A DNA stretch of 64,000 bases. Source: an uncultured Roseiflexaceae bacterium (GTDB taxonomy: Bacteria > Chloroflexota > Chloroflexia > Chloroflexales > Roseiflexaceae). The notes beneath the pieces were generated by a model that saw only the letters and a program-made list of their open reading frames with translations, made no database searches and was not told the origin of the DNA. The stretch is from assembly GCA_937988885.1 (NCBI GenBank), contig CALKHR010000191.1, positions 44,603-108,602 on the forward strand, given 5' to 3'. Shown here one piece after another: positions 25,332 through 34,068 of the stretch. The translations under genes were made by a program, and so were the position numbers. Within the stretch, counting starts at the first letter, position 1. Each line of letters begins with the position of its first letter.

Positions 25332-25494
25332 ATTGCCTCGCTTTGGGTGTAGCAGCGTTGATGAAGTTGAAAACCTTGTGCAATGCCACTCTTAGCAGGC
25401 AATCCAAGGATGAGAAGGAGCAGCCTCGTCGTCACTCTGTATTGTGCCATATCCAAGGCACCAAAGCGACGACGAGGCAGGAAAACGTTCGATC

Positions 25495-27327
25495 CTAGTA
25501 ATCGACCGGGCGCAGGTAGTATTCGCCGATGGCGGTGGCCGAGAGCATGGCGGTGCTGGGCAGGTGGCGCTTCCAGTGCGTGCTATCGAGCCGATGCTTG
25601 ACCAGCGCAATCTCGTTCGGCGCGAAGCCGAGCGCCTCCAACTTTTCGACCGCATAGCCCTGCAACAGGAAGTGCAGAATGCGGTCGGCCTGCGCGTAGG
25701 AGATGCCGAAGTCGCTCTCGTCGGTCTGGCCAACTATCAGGTCGGCGGAGGCGGGCTTATCGACGATCACCGAGGGAACGCCAACATAGCGCGAGAGCTG
25801 CCACACCTGCGTCTTGAACAGGTCGCCGAGCGGGTTGACGGGCGGCGAGTCGTCGGCGTGCCAGGTGTAGTAGCCGAACAGGCGCTCGGTCTTATTGCCC
25901 GTGCCAATCGGGATGGCGCCGAGCTTCTGCGAGAAGTCGAACAGCGTGATCATGCGCATACGGGCCATCACATTCCCTTTGCGTCGGCCATCCATATCGG
26001 GATCGAACTGGGTGTAACCGTCCACCGCTGCGGTGATATCGACGGTGGCGCTGCGTACGCCGAGTTGGTCGATCAGCAGTTGCGCGTGCTCCAGGCTCTC
26101 CTTGCTGGAGGTGCGGTACGGCATGCGGATGGCCAGCACGTTCTCGGGGCCGAACGCCTCGGCGCACAGCACCGTGGTCAGCGCGGAGTCGACGCCACCC
26201 GAGAGCGCGACCACCACATTATTGAAGCCGCGCCGCCGACGCACTTCATCGCGCAGGAACTCGATCAGCCACTCGTGCACCAACTCGCAGTCGATCTGCA
26301 GGAAGTCGCTGTTGATATCGAACGGCGGCTGCGTGACGACGGGCAACACAATCTCCGACGCGCTGCGCTGCGTTGGGGCCGAGCGCGGCGCGGCAGCGGC
26401 GGGCGCTTCCTCCCAAGCGACGCGAGCGGGCGCCTGCTCGGTGGCCCGCGCGATCTCACGCTGCAGGTGCGGCAGCATCGTTTCGAGGTCGGCGAGCAAC
26501 GGCAGGTCGGCGCGGGCCAACGGCAACTCATCGAGATCGATGGTGGCGGTGATCAGCGCCTCGTTCCAGAGCGGCCCGGTCACGCGGATGTTGCCGTGCG
26601 GCCCCATCACGAACGAGCCGCCGGGGAAGCCCTTGCCACCCTCGAAGCCCACCAACTGCGCCAACACCACAAACAGACCGTGCTCATCGGCGATGCGGCG
26701 AGCGAGATCCTCCCAATGCTCGACGTTCGAGGGGCGCGGCGTTTGGATGCCCCGCGCAGGCGAAGCGCTGAGCACATAGACGATCTGCGCGCCGTCGAGC
26801 GCCGCGAGCGTGCCGCTGATGCCGTGCCACGCATCCTCGCAGATCAGCAGCGCGGCGCGCCCATATGACGTGTTGAACGCGGCGATCTGGTGGCCCGCCT
26901 CGACAAAACGCGCTTCATCGAACACGCCGTAGGTCGGCAGAAACATTTTGCGATGCACATGCCGAATGCCTGGTTGGTTACTGTCGGTCGGCTGGCCGAG
27001 CGTGGCGTAGAGCGCGCTGTTGTAGTAGCGATCGCGGTAACGCTCGTAGAAGCCGACGGCGATATCTAGCGGGGCAGCGTTTGGGCCGAGCGCGTTCAGA
27101 TACACCGCCTGCAGATCGGCGAACACTTCGCCTGCCCGCTTGGCAGTGTCGCGCACACCACCTTCCAGGAAGTAGCCGTTGAGCGCGGTTTCGGCCAACA
27201 CCAGCACATCGGGCTGTCGTTCGAGCGTGCTGAGTTGGCGGAACACTCCATCGAGCCGCACGACATTGGCTGCGTAATCGCCTTTTTTGGGGCGTAGTTG
27301 TGCGATTGCAACAGTAACCTGTGTCAT
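25495..27327 (-). CDS. nadE: Glutamine-dependent NAD+ synthetase
   Basis: 610 residues. N-terminal nitrilase-fold glutaminase with triad Glu46 (AETALNGYF), Lys127 (HRKMFLP) and Cys163 (LLICEDAWHG); C-terminal ATP-pyrophosphatase synthetase with the P-loop ALSGGVDSAL near residue 370 and downstream GTGNKTERLFGY. Amidates nicotinate adenine dinucleotide to NAD+, the last step of synthesis. GGGAG 6 bases before the ATG. Last gene of nrtR-NADAR-kinase-nadE with gaps of 16-19 bases, so NrtR probably controls it. It complements the nicotinamidase route (nicotinamide to nicotinate to NAD). Confidence 0.95.
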   Translation of the reverse strand: MTQVTVAIAQLRPKKGDYAANVVRLDGVFRQLSTLERQPDVLVLAETALNGYFLEGGVRDTAKRAGEVFADLQAVYLNALGPNAAPLDIAVGFYERYRDRYYNSALYATLGQPTDSNQPGIRHVHRKMFLPTYGVFDEARFVEAGHQIAAFNTSYGRAALLICEDAWHGISGTLAALDGAQIVYVLSASPARGIQTPRPSNVEHWEDLARRIADEHGLFVVLAQLVGFEGGKGFPGGSFVMGPHGNIRVTGPLWNEALITATIDLDELPLARADLPLLADLETMLPHLQREIARATEQAPARVAWEEAPAAAAPRSAPTQRSASEIVLPVVTQPPFDINSDFLQIDCELVHEWLIEFLRDEVRRRRGFNNVVVALSGGVDSALTTVLCAEAFGPENVLAIRMPYRTSSKESLEHAQLLIDQLGVRSATVDITAAVDGYTQFDPDMDGRRKGNVMARMRMITLFDFSQKLGAIPIGTGNKTERLFGYYTWHADDSPPVNPLGDLFKTQVWQLSRYVGVPSVIVDKPASADLIVGQTDESDFGISYAQADRILHFLLQGYAVEKLEALGFAPNEIALVKHRLDSTHWKRHLPSTAMLSATAIGEYYLRPVDY

Positions 27328-27343
27328 AACATCTCCCTGGACA

Positions 27344-27964
27344 CTAAGCCGTGCCCTGGATTAAGTCGAAAAAAACGTGTAGTGGTTGGTGAGCATAGGT
27401 CTGATGATAATCAATCGTATAGTCTGCTAGGGCTTGATAACGCTGCTCTCGTGTCGCGATCAGCTTCGAAAAGCAACGGGCCAGCGCATCGGTTTCGCTC
27501 TCGCCAGGCTGGCGCTGGTACATACCGTTCCACACAATCGGACGGGGGCGCTGCAGGTACTCGTCGAGCATGGCTTGGTGCGCTTGTGGCGACACGGCCA
27601 AATACACGATCGTGAGCTGCTGGCAGAGCCGCTCCAACACCGCAGGCTCGATGTAGATGCTGCTGCCGCCCATATCCACCACGAGATCCTCGGTGTCAGT
27701 TTGATCAAGTTGTTGCGAGATCGAGCGCATCACCTCGGTTTCGTAGGCCATAAACTGCGCTTCTCGCTCGGCGAACCCTGGTGTGTAGGGCATATCGAGC
27801 CACGCGCCCAACGAGTGAAAGGTCGGCAACGACTGCTGCAGGGTAGCTTCGAGTTGCTGAGCAATCAGCCGATCACAATCGATATGTGCGTATCCTTCGG
27901 TAGCCAGCCGCTGCGCAAGCGTTGTCTTACCAGCCCCCGACATCCCGATCAACCCAATGCGCAT
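27344..27964 (-). CDS. P-loop kinase of unknown substrate (shikimate-kinase / adenylate-kinase-like)
   Basis: 206 residues. Walker A GMSGAGKTTLAQRL at residues 7-20, an Asp in DCDRL typical of small-molecule kinases, Walker B-like LVVDMGGSSIYI, and a lid-like Arg region YLQRPRPIVW. Start ATG 27964 with AAGAGG 5 bases upstream; earlier in-frame starts lack one. It is embedded in the NAD operon (19 bases after NADAR, 16 bases before nadE), so a nicotinamide riboside or related kinase is a tempting inference, but no substrate motif proves it. Confidence 0.7.
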   Translation of the reverse strand: MRIGLIGMSGAGKTTLAQRLATEGYAHIDCDRLIAQQLEATLQQSLPTFHSLGAWLDMPYTPGFAEREAQFMAYETEVMRSISQQLDQTDTEDLVVDMGGSSIYIEPAVLERLCQQLTIVYLAVSPQAHQAMLDEYLQRPRPIVWNGMYQRQPGESETDALARCFSKLIATREQRYQALADYTIDYHQTYAHQPLHVFFDLIQGTA

Positions 27965-27983
27965 AACGGCCTCTTTTAACAGA

Positions 27984-28436
27984 TCAATCGCTCTGATGCT
28001 GAGCATTGCGCAATTCAGCGCGAATCTCCATCAGAATCTTGCCAAGCATATTTTTGCCAGAGTGGTCGCTGCCACAGCCCCAATAATAATCGTGGGTTGT
28101 CGCTTCGATCAACTCCTCATCGCCAGTGCTCAGCAGCAGCGTGCGCAAATCGTCGTGCGTGGTGAACTTGGCGCGCACGGCTTCGCGCATCACGTTGTCC
28201 TTCACCGATTCCCAATCGCGGCGCAGAGGGCGGCTGCGGTCACGCCCCATCTCAGCTGCGATCTTTGGCGTTTTGGCCTTTCGGATGGCATGTTCGTGCT
28301 CGGTGCCTGCGAACTTCTGGGCCTGAAAATAGTGCTCGGTCGTAGGCCACCAATACTTTTTTAGGAAGATACGATGCGGCGAAAAGTTCGAGAATGCGCC
28401 GTACTCATCTCTGACGCTGTAAAAATAGATCGCCAT
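27984..28436 (-). CDS. NADAR (YbiA-like) family protein
   Basis: 150 residues, complete. Hallmarks: FSNFSPHRI (residues 15-23), WWPTTEHYFQAQKF (29-42), AIRKAKTPKIAAEMGR, and a C-terminal YWGCG...KNMLGKILMEIR. The family acts on ADP-ribose-type N-glycosidic bonds; YbiA-type members are linked to riboflavin intermediates and others reverse guanine ADP-ribosylation. The context with NrtR, NadE, nicotinamidase and KptA favours ADP-ribose/NAD chemistry here. AGGAGG before the ATG; second gene of the operon. Confidence 0.9.
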   Translation of the reverse strand: MAIYFYSVRDEYGAFSNFSPHRIFLKKYWWPTTEHYFQAQKFAGTEHEHAIRKAKTPKIAAEMGRDRSRPLRRDWESVKDNVMREAVRAKFTTHDDLRTLLLSTGDEELIEATTHDYYWGCGSDHSGKNMLGKILMEIRAELRNAQHQSD

Positions 28437-28454
28437 CGCCCCCTCCTTGTGCGG

Positions 28455-29189
28455 CTATTCCTCGTCTTCGCTCAAGCGGGCCTCGCGCCAACGGAACACG
28501 AACTGCTCATCACCGCGCTGCCGACGGAAGCGGTAGAGCGTGGTGGGGCGACCGCGGCCCTCGCGTCGCAGACCGGTATCCTCCAACAGATTGGCATCCT
28601 TGATCTTGCGGTAGAAGTTGCCTTTATCCAGCTCCTCGCCAAGAATCTGCTCATAAATGTGCTTCAGTTCGAGGATCGAGAAGACTTCGGGCAGCAATTG
28701 GAAGGCTAAGGTTGTATATTCGACTTTCGAGCGCAGCCGAGCCAACGCAGTTGCCAAGACTGTATCGTGATCGAAGGCGAGTGGGCCGGGCAAACTCCGC
28801 ACGGGGAACCAGCGCACATCGGTGCTCTCCTCCGAAACCCGCAGTTTTTGCGAATCGGATGGTATCAGCGCGATGTACGCCACGCTGATCACGCGCGTGC
28901 GCGGATCGCGGTTCGGTGCGCCGAACGTGTAGAGCTGCTCCAGGTAGATATCGCGAACGCCAGTTTCTTCCTCTAGCTCACGACGGGCCGCCTGTTCGAG
29001 CGATTCATCCATGTTGACGAACCCACCCGGAATCGCCCAATGCCCTTCGAAAGGCCAGTTCTTTCGCTGCACCAGCAACACATGCAATTCGCCATTCAAC
29101 AATGTAAAAATAACCACGTCTACAGTCACCGATGGCCGCTCATAATGCGAGACATCGTAGTTTTCTGCGTTCTCTACTTGCTCTGTCAT
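28455..29189 (-). CDS. nrtR: NrtR-type Nudix transcriptional regulator of NAD metabolism
   Basis: 244 residues. Nudix domain (about 20-155) followed by the winged-helix C-terminal domain typical of NrtR (LLPEVFSILELKHIYEQIL, GNFYRKIKDANLLEDTG, GRGRPTTLYRF). NrtR binds ADP-ribose and represses NAD biosynthesis genes. The Nudix box GFVNMDE...RELEEETGV is intact, so hydrolase activity may be retained. Start ATG 29189 with AGGAGA 5 bases upstream. First gene of the operon with NADAR, a P-loop kinase and nadE, and preceded by a promoter with an overlapping palindrome, which suggests autoregulation. Confidence 0.9.
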   Translation of the reverse strand: MTEQVENAENYDVSHYERPSVTVDVVIFTLLNGELHVLLVQRKNWPFEGHWAIPGGFVNMDESLEQAARRELEEETGVRDIYLEQLYTFGAPNRDPRTRVISVAYIALIPSDSQKLRVSEESTDVRWFPVRSLPGPLAFDHDTVLATALARLRSKVEYTTLAFQLLPEVFSILELKHIYEQILGEELDKGNFYRKIKDANLLEDTGLRREGRGRPTTLYRFRRQRGDEQFVFRWREARLSEDEE

Positions 29190-29204
29190 AACGCTCTCCT
29201 GATA

Positions 29205-29223
29205 TAGTGTCAATTACACAATA
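29205..29223. promoter_or_regulatory. Putative NrtR operator upstream of nrtR
   Basis: Forward strand TAGTGT-CAATT-ACACAATA, immediately downstream of the -10 box. Shares TAGTGT, the AATT centre and ACAC with 24734-24752, but the half-sites are two bases closer, so the match is not exact. Confidence 0.5.
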
Positions 29224-29252
29224 AGTATACTTGGAGACATGTAGCTTGTCAA
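29224..29252 (-). promoter_or_regulatory. Promoter of the nrtR-NADAR-kinase-nadE operon
   Basis: On the minus strand TTGACA (29252-29247), 17 bases, TATACT (29229-29224), 35 bases before the nrtR start codon. Confidence 0.75.
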
Positions 29253-29375
29253 GGGCTAGCTTATGATTCTATAAGGCAGTGCTAGTAGGCACTGTGGTAT
29301 ACTCAACATAGATCATTATTGAAACCTGATTAAAAGGCCGTCGAACGACCTTACCTTAGTGTTAAAGGAAAAACG

Positions 29376-30272
29376 ATGCCCCGTTTCATGTACCTATTCA
29401 TTTTGGGAGTGTTGCTTTTGGTGAGTTGTGGCCAAACAGCAACACCATCCTCAAATACACCCGCTCCAGCCACGTCGGTCGTGCCAGTCTTTGCCTTCTC
29501 GGAGGCCGTGGTCGGCCCGAACCGCATTGCGCTCGGTATCCTCAACAACGGCACGCCGCTCAACGATCCGAACGTGAAGGTTCATCTAAGCTTCTTCAAC
29601 CTCGACGAGCAATCCCCCGAGGTCAAATTCGAGACAGATGCCCACTACTTCGGGCAGGGCCTGCCGTTGGGCTTCTACGTCGCCTACCCAACCTTCGATA
29701 AGCCGGGGAACTGGGGTATCGATGTGCAGACACAATTGCCAGGCCAAAGCGCGCCAAACTCCGCCAAGATGCGTCTGGAAGTCAAGGCCGAATCCACGAT
29801 GCCGAATGTGGGCCAACCCGCCAAGAAGATAAAAACCCCCACCATCGCCGATACGCCCGAGGAGCAGTTGTCGTCGGGCCAGCCGATCAACCCAGCGATG
29901 TATCAGATCAGCCTCGACGACGCGATCGATTCGGGCAAGCCGACTGCGGTGCTGTTCGGCACGCCCGCCTTCTGCTCGACAGCGACCTGTGGGCCAAGCC
30001 TCAACGTGCTCGGCGAACTGCAAAAGACCTACGGCGATCGCATGAACTTCGTGCATATTGAAGTGTACAAGTACCCCTTCAGCGAATCGGCGGGCACGGG
30101 CACGCTGTCCGAGCCGATGCTCTCGTGGGGGTTGCGCACCGAGCCGTGGCTGTTCCTGATCGATAGCAAGGGCATCATCGCGGCGCGCTACGAGGGCGGC
30201 ATCACCACCGAGGAGATCAGCCCCGCGCTCGATAAGCTTATCGCGGGCGAGGCGATCGTGTTTGGCAGCTAG
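29376..30272 (+). CDS. Lipoprotein with C-terminal thioredoxin-like domain
   Basis: 298 residues. Lipoprotein signal LLLVSC (Cys18), short Ser/Thr/Pro linker, a beta-sandwich-like region about 35-135 (FAFSEAVVGPNRIALGI, GNWGIDVQTQL), and a thioredoxin-like domain from about 180 (KPTAVLFGTPAFCSTATCGP). The redox site is CSTATC, two Cys four residues apart, not the usual CxxC. A later cis-Pro-like TEPWLFLIDSKGIIAARYEGG fits the fold. Exposed on the outer face of the membrane. Monocistronic, with a terminator at 30335-30365. An extracytoplasmic thiol-disulfide role is plausible but unproven. Confidence 0.8.
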   Translation: MPRFMYLFILGVLLLVSCGQTATPSSNTPAPATSVVPVFAFSEAVVGPNRIALGILNNGTPLNDPNVKVHLSFFNLDEQSPEVKFETDAHYFGQGLPLGFYVAYPTFDKPGNWGIDVQTQLPGQSAPNSAKMRLEVKAESTMPNVGQPAKKIKTPTIADTPEEQLSSGQPINPAMYQISLDDAIDSGKPTAVLFGTPAFCSTATCGPSLNVLGELQKTYGDRMNFVHIEVYKYPFSESAGTGTLSEPMLSWGLRTEPWLFLIDSKGIIAARYEGGITTEEISPALDKLIAGEAIVFGS

Positions 30273-30334
30273 AGCCGATCAACCGATCGTGATGAGCCGT
30301 TTTGGCCTACAACATGCTCTTTGATTTGTGGCAT

Positions 30335-30365
30335 GTGGATGGGTTGTGATGTGCAATCCATCCAC
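30335..30365 (+). terminator. Terminator of the thioredoxin-like lipoprotein
   Basis: 12-bp stem (arms 30335-30346 and 30354-30365, one G-T pair), followed by ATTTCTTT. Confidence 0.6.
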
Positions 30366-30401
30366 ATTTCTTTCCCGCTGAGATCTCGCTCTCGAATGCG
30401 C

Positions 30402-30833
30402 TTAAAGGCGAATCAAGGTGAGGCCAGTGGTCGGATCGGCGGCGCGGCGCAGGTGTGCGGGCGATTCGACAACCACCACCTCCAGCGTGGGCCAGACGTG
30501 CGCCTTGAGCAGATGACCGCCGTGCGCTGAGCCATCGCGTTTGCCAACCACCACATGCGCGTGCACTTGGCGCTTCTCGCCGTTGAGCGCCACGTTCCCG
30601 ATCAGCGATAGCACCTCCACCTGTTCGCGCACGGGAATGCTGGCGTACTCGTGGCTCTCGCGGTCGAAATAGCCCAACTCCACATCGGTAAACGCGCCAA
30701 TCGCAGTAAACGAGGCGGCATCGAGCCGTTGTTCATCGACAAACGCCTGCAGACCCTCCACCACTTCATCGCCCTTATCGAACACCACCACAAATGTACG
30801 CTGTGCATCCTCGTGAATGAGCTTGGCGCGCAT
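30402..30833 (-). CDS. PPC/DUF296 domain protein (predicted DNA-binding)
   Basis: 143 residues. PPC (plants and prokaryotes conserved) fold: FVVVFDKGDEVVEGLQAFVDEQ, AIGAFTDVELGYFD, and the HAHVVVGKRDGSAHGGHLLKA stretch with three conserved His likely to bind metal. Start ATG 30833 with AGGAGG 6 bases upstream; the longer in-frame reading has no such signal. Trimeric cytoplasmic proteins by family; DNA binding is shown for plant AT-hook relatives only, so the role here is open. Same strand as map, after map's terminator. Confidence 0.82.
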   Translation of the reverse strand: MRAKLIHEDAQRTFVVVFDKGDEVVEGLQAFVDEQRLDAASFTAIGAFTDVELGYFDRESHEYASIPVREQVEVLSLIGNVALNGEKRQVHAHVVVGKRDGSAHGGHLLKAHVWPTLEVVVVESPAHLRRAADPTTGLTLIRL

Positions 30834-30921
30834 CGCAACCTCCTGTCTCACACTTCGTCGCCGTCCGTTATGCGGCGAATTGAGAGGTGCGCTCCACGAT
30901 TCGGGCCACGGCCCACAGAAA

Positions 30922-30962
30922 AGCGCCCTTGCAGGGAGTTCTTTCCTCTCCACAAGGGCGCT
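30922..30962 (-). terminator. Intrinsic terminator of map
   Basis: Arms AGCGCCCTTG (30922-30931) and CAAGGGCGCT (30953-30962); on the minus strand followed by TTTTCTG. Confidence 0.65.
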
Positions 30963-30995
30963 GGATGCATATGTGCGCAGCGATGCTGTTGGCGT

Positions 30996-31763
30996 TTAGG
31001 GCAGGGTCAGAATCTCTGGCTCACCGTGCTCGGTGATCACGACGGTGTGCTCGAATTGTGCGGAGAGCGAACCGTCGGCGGTGCGCACCGTCCAGCCATC
31101 GCGCTTGTCCATCACCGTGCGGTAGTCACCCGCGTTGATCATCGGCTCGATGGTGAAGATGAAGCCGGGGCGCAAGCGTATGCCCGTGCCAGCCTTGCCG
31201 TAGTGCGGCACGGAAGGCTCCTCGTGCAGGCGCTCGCCCACACCGTGGCCACTCCACTCGCGCACCACCGAGAAGCCGTTCTCCTCGGCGTAGCTCTGGA
31301 TGGCGGCACCAACATCGCCGAGGCGGCCATTCGCCTTGGCTGCTCGAATGCCACGCCACATGCACTCTTCGGCCACGTCCATCAACTTCTTGGCCTCTGG
31401 CGAGATCTGGCCAACCGCGAAGGTCTGACAGGAATCGCCGTACCAACCGTTCAGCTTTGCGCCGATGTCGATGCCGATGATATCGCCTTCGCGCAGCGGC
31501 GTATCGTCGGGTATGCCGTGACAGATCACCTCGTTGGGGGCCACGCAGATGGTCGCGGGGAACGGCACAATCGGCCCACGATAGCCCTTGTAGGCGGGGA
31601 CCGCGCCGTGCTTGCGAATGAACTCCTCGGCCATTTGGTCGAGTTCGCGGGTAGTGACGCCCGGACGAATGTGGGGGCGCAGCAGCTCGAATGTATTGGC
31701 AACTAATCGGCCAGCCTCGCGCATCTGCGCGATTTGGCGGCGAGAACGTAACTGAATAGGCAT
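30996..31763 (-). CDS. map: Methionine aminopeptidase, type I
   Basis: 255 residues. Removes the initiator Met from nascent proteins. Metal ligands: Asp in GDIIGIDIGAKLNGWYGDSCQTF (two Asp), His in SGHGVGERLHEEPSVPHYG, Glu in FTIEPMINAG and the C-terminal AQFEHTVVIT. No N-terminal SH3-binding zinc-finger extension. AAGGAT before ATG 31763. Downstream of the PAP2 gene on the same strand (81-base gap), ended by a terminator. Confidence 0.96.
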   Translation of the reverse strand: MPIQLRSRRQIAQMREAGRLVANTFELLRPHIRPGVTTRELDQMAEEFIRKHGAVPAYKGYRGPIVPFPATICVAPNEVICHGIPDDTPLREGDIIGIDIGAKLNGWYGDSCQTFAVGQISPEAKKLMDVAEECMWRGIRAAKANGRLGDVGAAIQSYAEENGFSVVREWSGHGVGERLHEEPSVPHYGKAGTGIRLRPGFIFTIEPMINAGDYRTVMDKRDGWTVRTADGSLSAQFEHTVVITEHGEPEILTLP

Positions 31764-31844
31764 GGATTATCCTTAACCAATCTAAGCTCAACAATGCGCG
31801 ACATATGCAGCCGCTTGGATTGTTGATTGTACAACGTGACGGTG

Positions 31845-32831
31845 CTAGCGTTCGTTCGGTTGTGCCAAGCCGAGCCGAATAAACAGGGCTGGCGCCCAAC
31901 CGCTCACCCATACACCAACCAGCGCGTAGCGCACGAACCGCAAGCTATAGGCCAGAGCCGTGTCGCCGCGCGGGAGCACGCGCCCCAACACGAACCAAAA
32001 CAGCAATACGCCTGCCACGCCGATCAGGTAGCGCAACGCTCGCTGTTGGAACGTGCCATCGGAGCTAAACCAGCCACGACTCAGCAGCCAAGCCGCACCG
32101 CCGCACAAGCCAAACATCACACCAGCCGTCGAGAAGATGTTATCCAGCGAATATGGCTCGGGAGCTTCGGCCCCGACCGCCAGCGCGTTCTGCGTCCATG
32201 TGATCGGCAGGTGTTGGCCCTGCGAATAGAGTTGCAGCAGAAGACCCAACCCAATCAGCGCGAGCGACACGATGAACGCGACAGCGACCTGTTGGTTGTA
32301 GCTCCAACGGCGGATAGACGCCAGCACAGCGGGTTCCCACCGCACGAACGCCCATACCATCAACGCGCCGATGAGCCACCCCAACAGCACGTCGGTAGGG
32401 AAGTGCACTCCCAGATACAAGCGCGATATGCCGATCAGCAGTATTAGGATCAGCGCTGATACCCACGCCCAACGTCGGCGGATGAGCGCGGCGAATAAGC
32501 CCCAGATCGCCGCCGATTGCTGCGCGTGGCCGGAAGGCAAGCCGAAGGTCGTTTCGCTGCTCAACGCCAGCACATGAACATTATACCAGTAGGGTCGAGG
32601 ATGGTGAAAGGCAAGTTTAAGAACATGGTTCAGATTGGTGCTCAACAGCAACATCACACCGATGCGCAGGCCGAGCGATGTGTTCACGCTCCAAAACAGC
32701 ATCGGCAGCAGGAGCAAGAAAAATTCTTCATCGCCAAAGAAGGAGATGAACCGCATCGGCGCGATCAGCCATCCGCCCAAGCTCTGAAGCCACAGGATCA
32801 GCGCCACACCAGCATCCCAAATCGCTTCCAT
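31845..32831 (-). CDS. PAP2-type membrane phosphatase
   Basis: 328 residues, about eight hydrophobic helices. PAP2 active-site motifs in order: KLAFHHPRPYW (motif 1), LPSGHAQQSA (motif 2), SRLYLGVHFPTDVLLG (motif 3). Acts on lipid phosphates or diphosphates at the outer membrane face by family. C-terminal 100 residues add extra helices beyond the minimal PAP2 domain. AGGAT 6 bases before ATG 32831. Substrate (undecaprenyl diphosphate, phosphatidate or other) not determinable. Confidence 0.88.
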   Translation of the reverse strand: MEAIWDAGVALILWLQSLGGWLIAPMRFISFFGDEEFFLLLLPMLFWSVNTSLGLRIGVMLLLSTNLNHVLKLAFHHPRPYWYNVHVLALSSETTFGLPSGHAQQSAAIWGLFAALIRRRWAWVSALILILLIGISRLYLGVHFPTDVLLGWLIGALMVWAFVRWEPAVLASIRRWSYNQQVAVAFIVSLALIGLGLLLQLYSQGQHLPITWTQNALAVGAEAPEPYSLDNIFSTAGVMFGLCGGAAWLLSRGWFSSDGTFQQRALRYLIGVAGVLLFWFVLGRVLPRGDTALAYSLRFVRYALVGVWVSGWAPALFIRLGLAQPNER

Positions 32832-32891
32832 GTTCGTATCCTGAGGCTTACAGCAAATAGCTCAACCTATTCAGTTGCATGCTACCTTCGA

Positions 32892-33995
32892 TTACACTTG
32901 AAACTGACCGTTTTTGTAAAACAATTCGCCATCAACAAGGATCTCGCTATCGGTGCGCATATCGCAGATGAAATCCCAGTGGATGCTTGAGTGATTCTTG
33001 CTGCCGGTCTCGGGGTAGCCCGCGCCGACCGCCATGTGCACCGTCCCGCCGATCTTCTCATCGAACAGGATGCTCTTGGTGAAGCGCTTGATGCCGTTGT
33101 TGGTGCCGATCGCGAACTCGCCAAGGTAGCGCGCGCCAGCATCGGTATCGAGCTGCGAAAGCAGATAGTCCTCGTTTTTGTCGGCGCGGGCCTTCACCAC
33201 TTTGCCGTTCTGGAACTCGAACTCGACGCCCTCGACCTCGCGGCCTGCACGGATGGCGGGGTAGGTGAAACGCACCCATCCCTCGACGGAATCCTCGACG
33301 GGGCCGGTGAAGATCTCGCCGCTGGGCATATTGCGCTTGCCATCGGAGTTGGCGAAGGTGCGCCCGGCGATCGACAGGCGCAGATCGATGTTGGGACCGC
33401 GCACGACCACCTCCTGCTTGCCGCGCAGCCATTCGACCAGGCGGGCCTGCTCGTTGTGGATGTTGCGCCAGGCCGCCACGGGGTCGGGCTGATCGGCGAA
33501 GGTGGCGGCGTACACGAAGTCCTCGTACTCGCGCAGGCTCATATCGGCATCTTGGGCGTAGGCTTCGCAGGGGAATTGAGTCAGCACCCAACGCAGGTCG
33601 TCGCTCGCCGAGCGCTGCATAAAGGTGCGCATCGCCTCGCGTCGGGCGCTCTGCTGGATCTGCTGTTTGCGGGGATCGATGCCAGTGAGGGCGCGTGTGT
33701 TGTGGGCGGCCCGCAGCGAGATCGAGGCGTTCACGCGCTCGTCGAGCAGCTGATCGACGGGCGAGAGCCAACGCAGTTGGTCCTCGTTCGCCTCGCGCAG
33801 CATCGTCTCTTCCAGCACATCGCTGTTGAGCAGCACCGTCGGATTCCCACCGGCCCGCAGAATCTGGCGCACAACTTCATCGACCAGTGGCAGGGCGAGC
33901 ACATGCCCCTTGACCAGTACCCATTCGCCGGGTTGCACTGCAACCGAGTAATTCACGAGGATCTCGGCCAATTTGACCATTCGCGCATCTGCCAT
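32892..33995 (-). CDS. M29 family aminopeptidase
   Basis: 367 residues, full length for the AmpS/PepS/AmpII (thermophilic aminopeptidase) family. The N-terminal LAEILVNYSVAVQPGEWVLVKGH and the C-terminal metal-binding stretch (GEFAIGTNNGI, HMAVGAGYPETGSKNHSSIHWDFICDMR) are characteristic, with Glu, His, His and Asp ligands. Broad-specificity cytoplasmic aminopeptidase, dimeric by family. AAGGAA before ATG 33995. Monocistronic, in a run of minus-strand housekeeping genes. Confidence 0.92.
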   Translation of the reverse strand: MADARMVKLAEILVNYSVAVQPGEWVLVKGHVLALPLVDEVVRQILRAGGNPTVLLNSDVLEETMLREANEDQLRWLSPVDQLLDERVNASISLRAAHNTRALTGIDPRKQQIQQSARREAMRTFMQRSASDDLRWVLTQFPCEAYAQDADMSLREYEDFVYAATFADQPDPVAAWRNIHNEQARLVEWLRGKQEVVVRGPNIDLRLSIAGRTFANSDGKRNMPSGEIFTGPVEDSVEGWVRFTYPAIRAGREVEGVEFEFQNGKVVKARADKNEDYLLSQLDTDAGARYLGEFAIGTNNGIKRFTKSILFDEKIGGTVHMAVGAGYPETGSKNHSSIHWDFICDMRTDSEILVDGELFYKNGQFQV

Positions 33996-34068
33996 AGCAC
34001 GTTCCTTGTACTGTTTTCTATGATACCGACGACCTTATGCTGCGGAGGCGGTATGGTGCGGGTTCATG

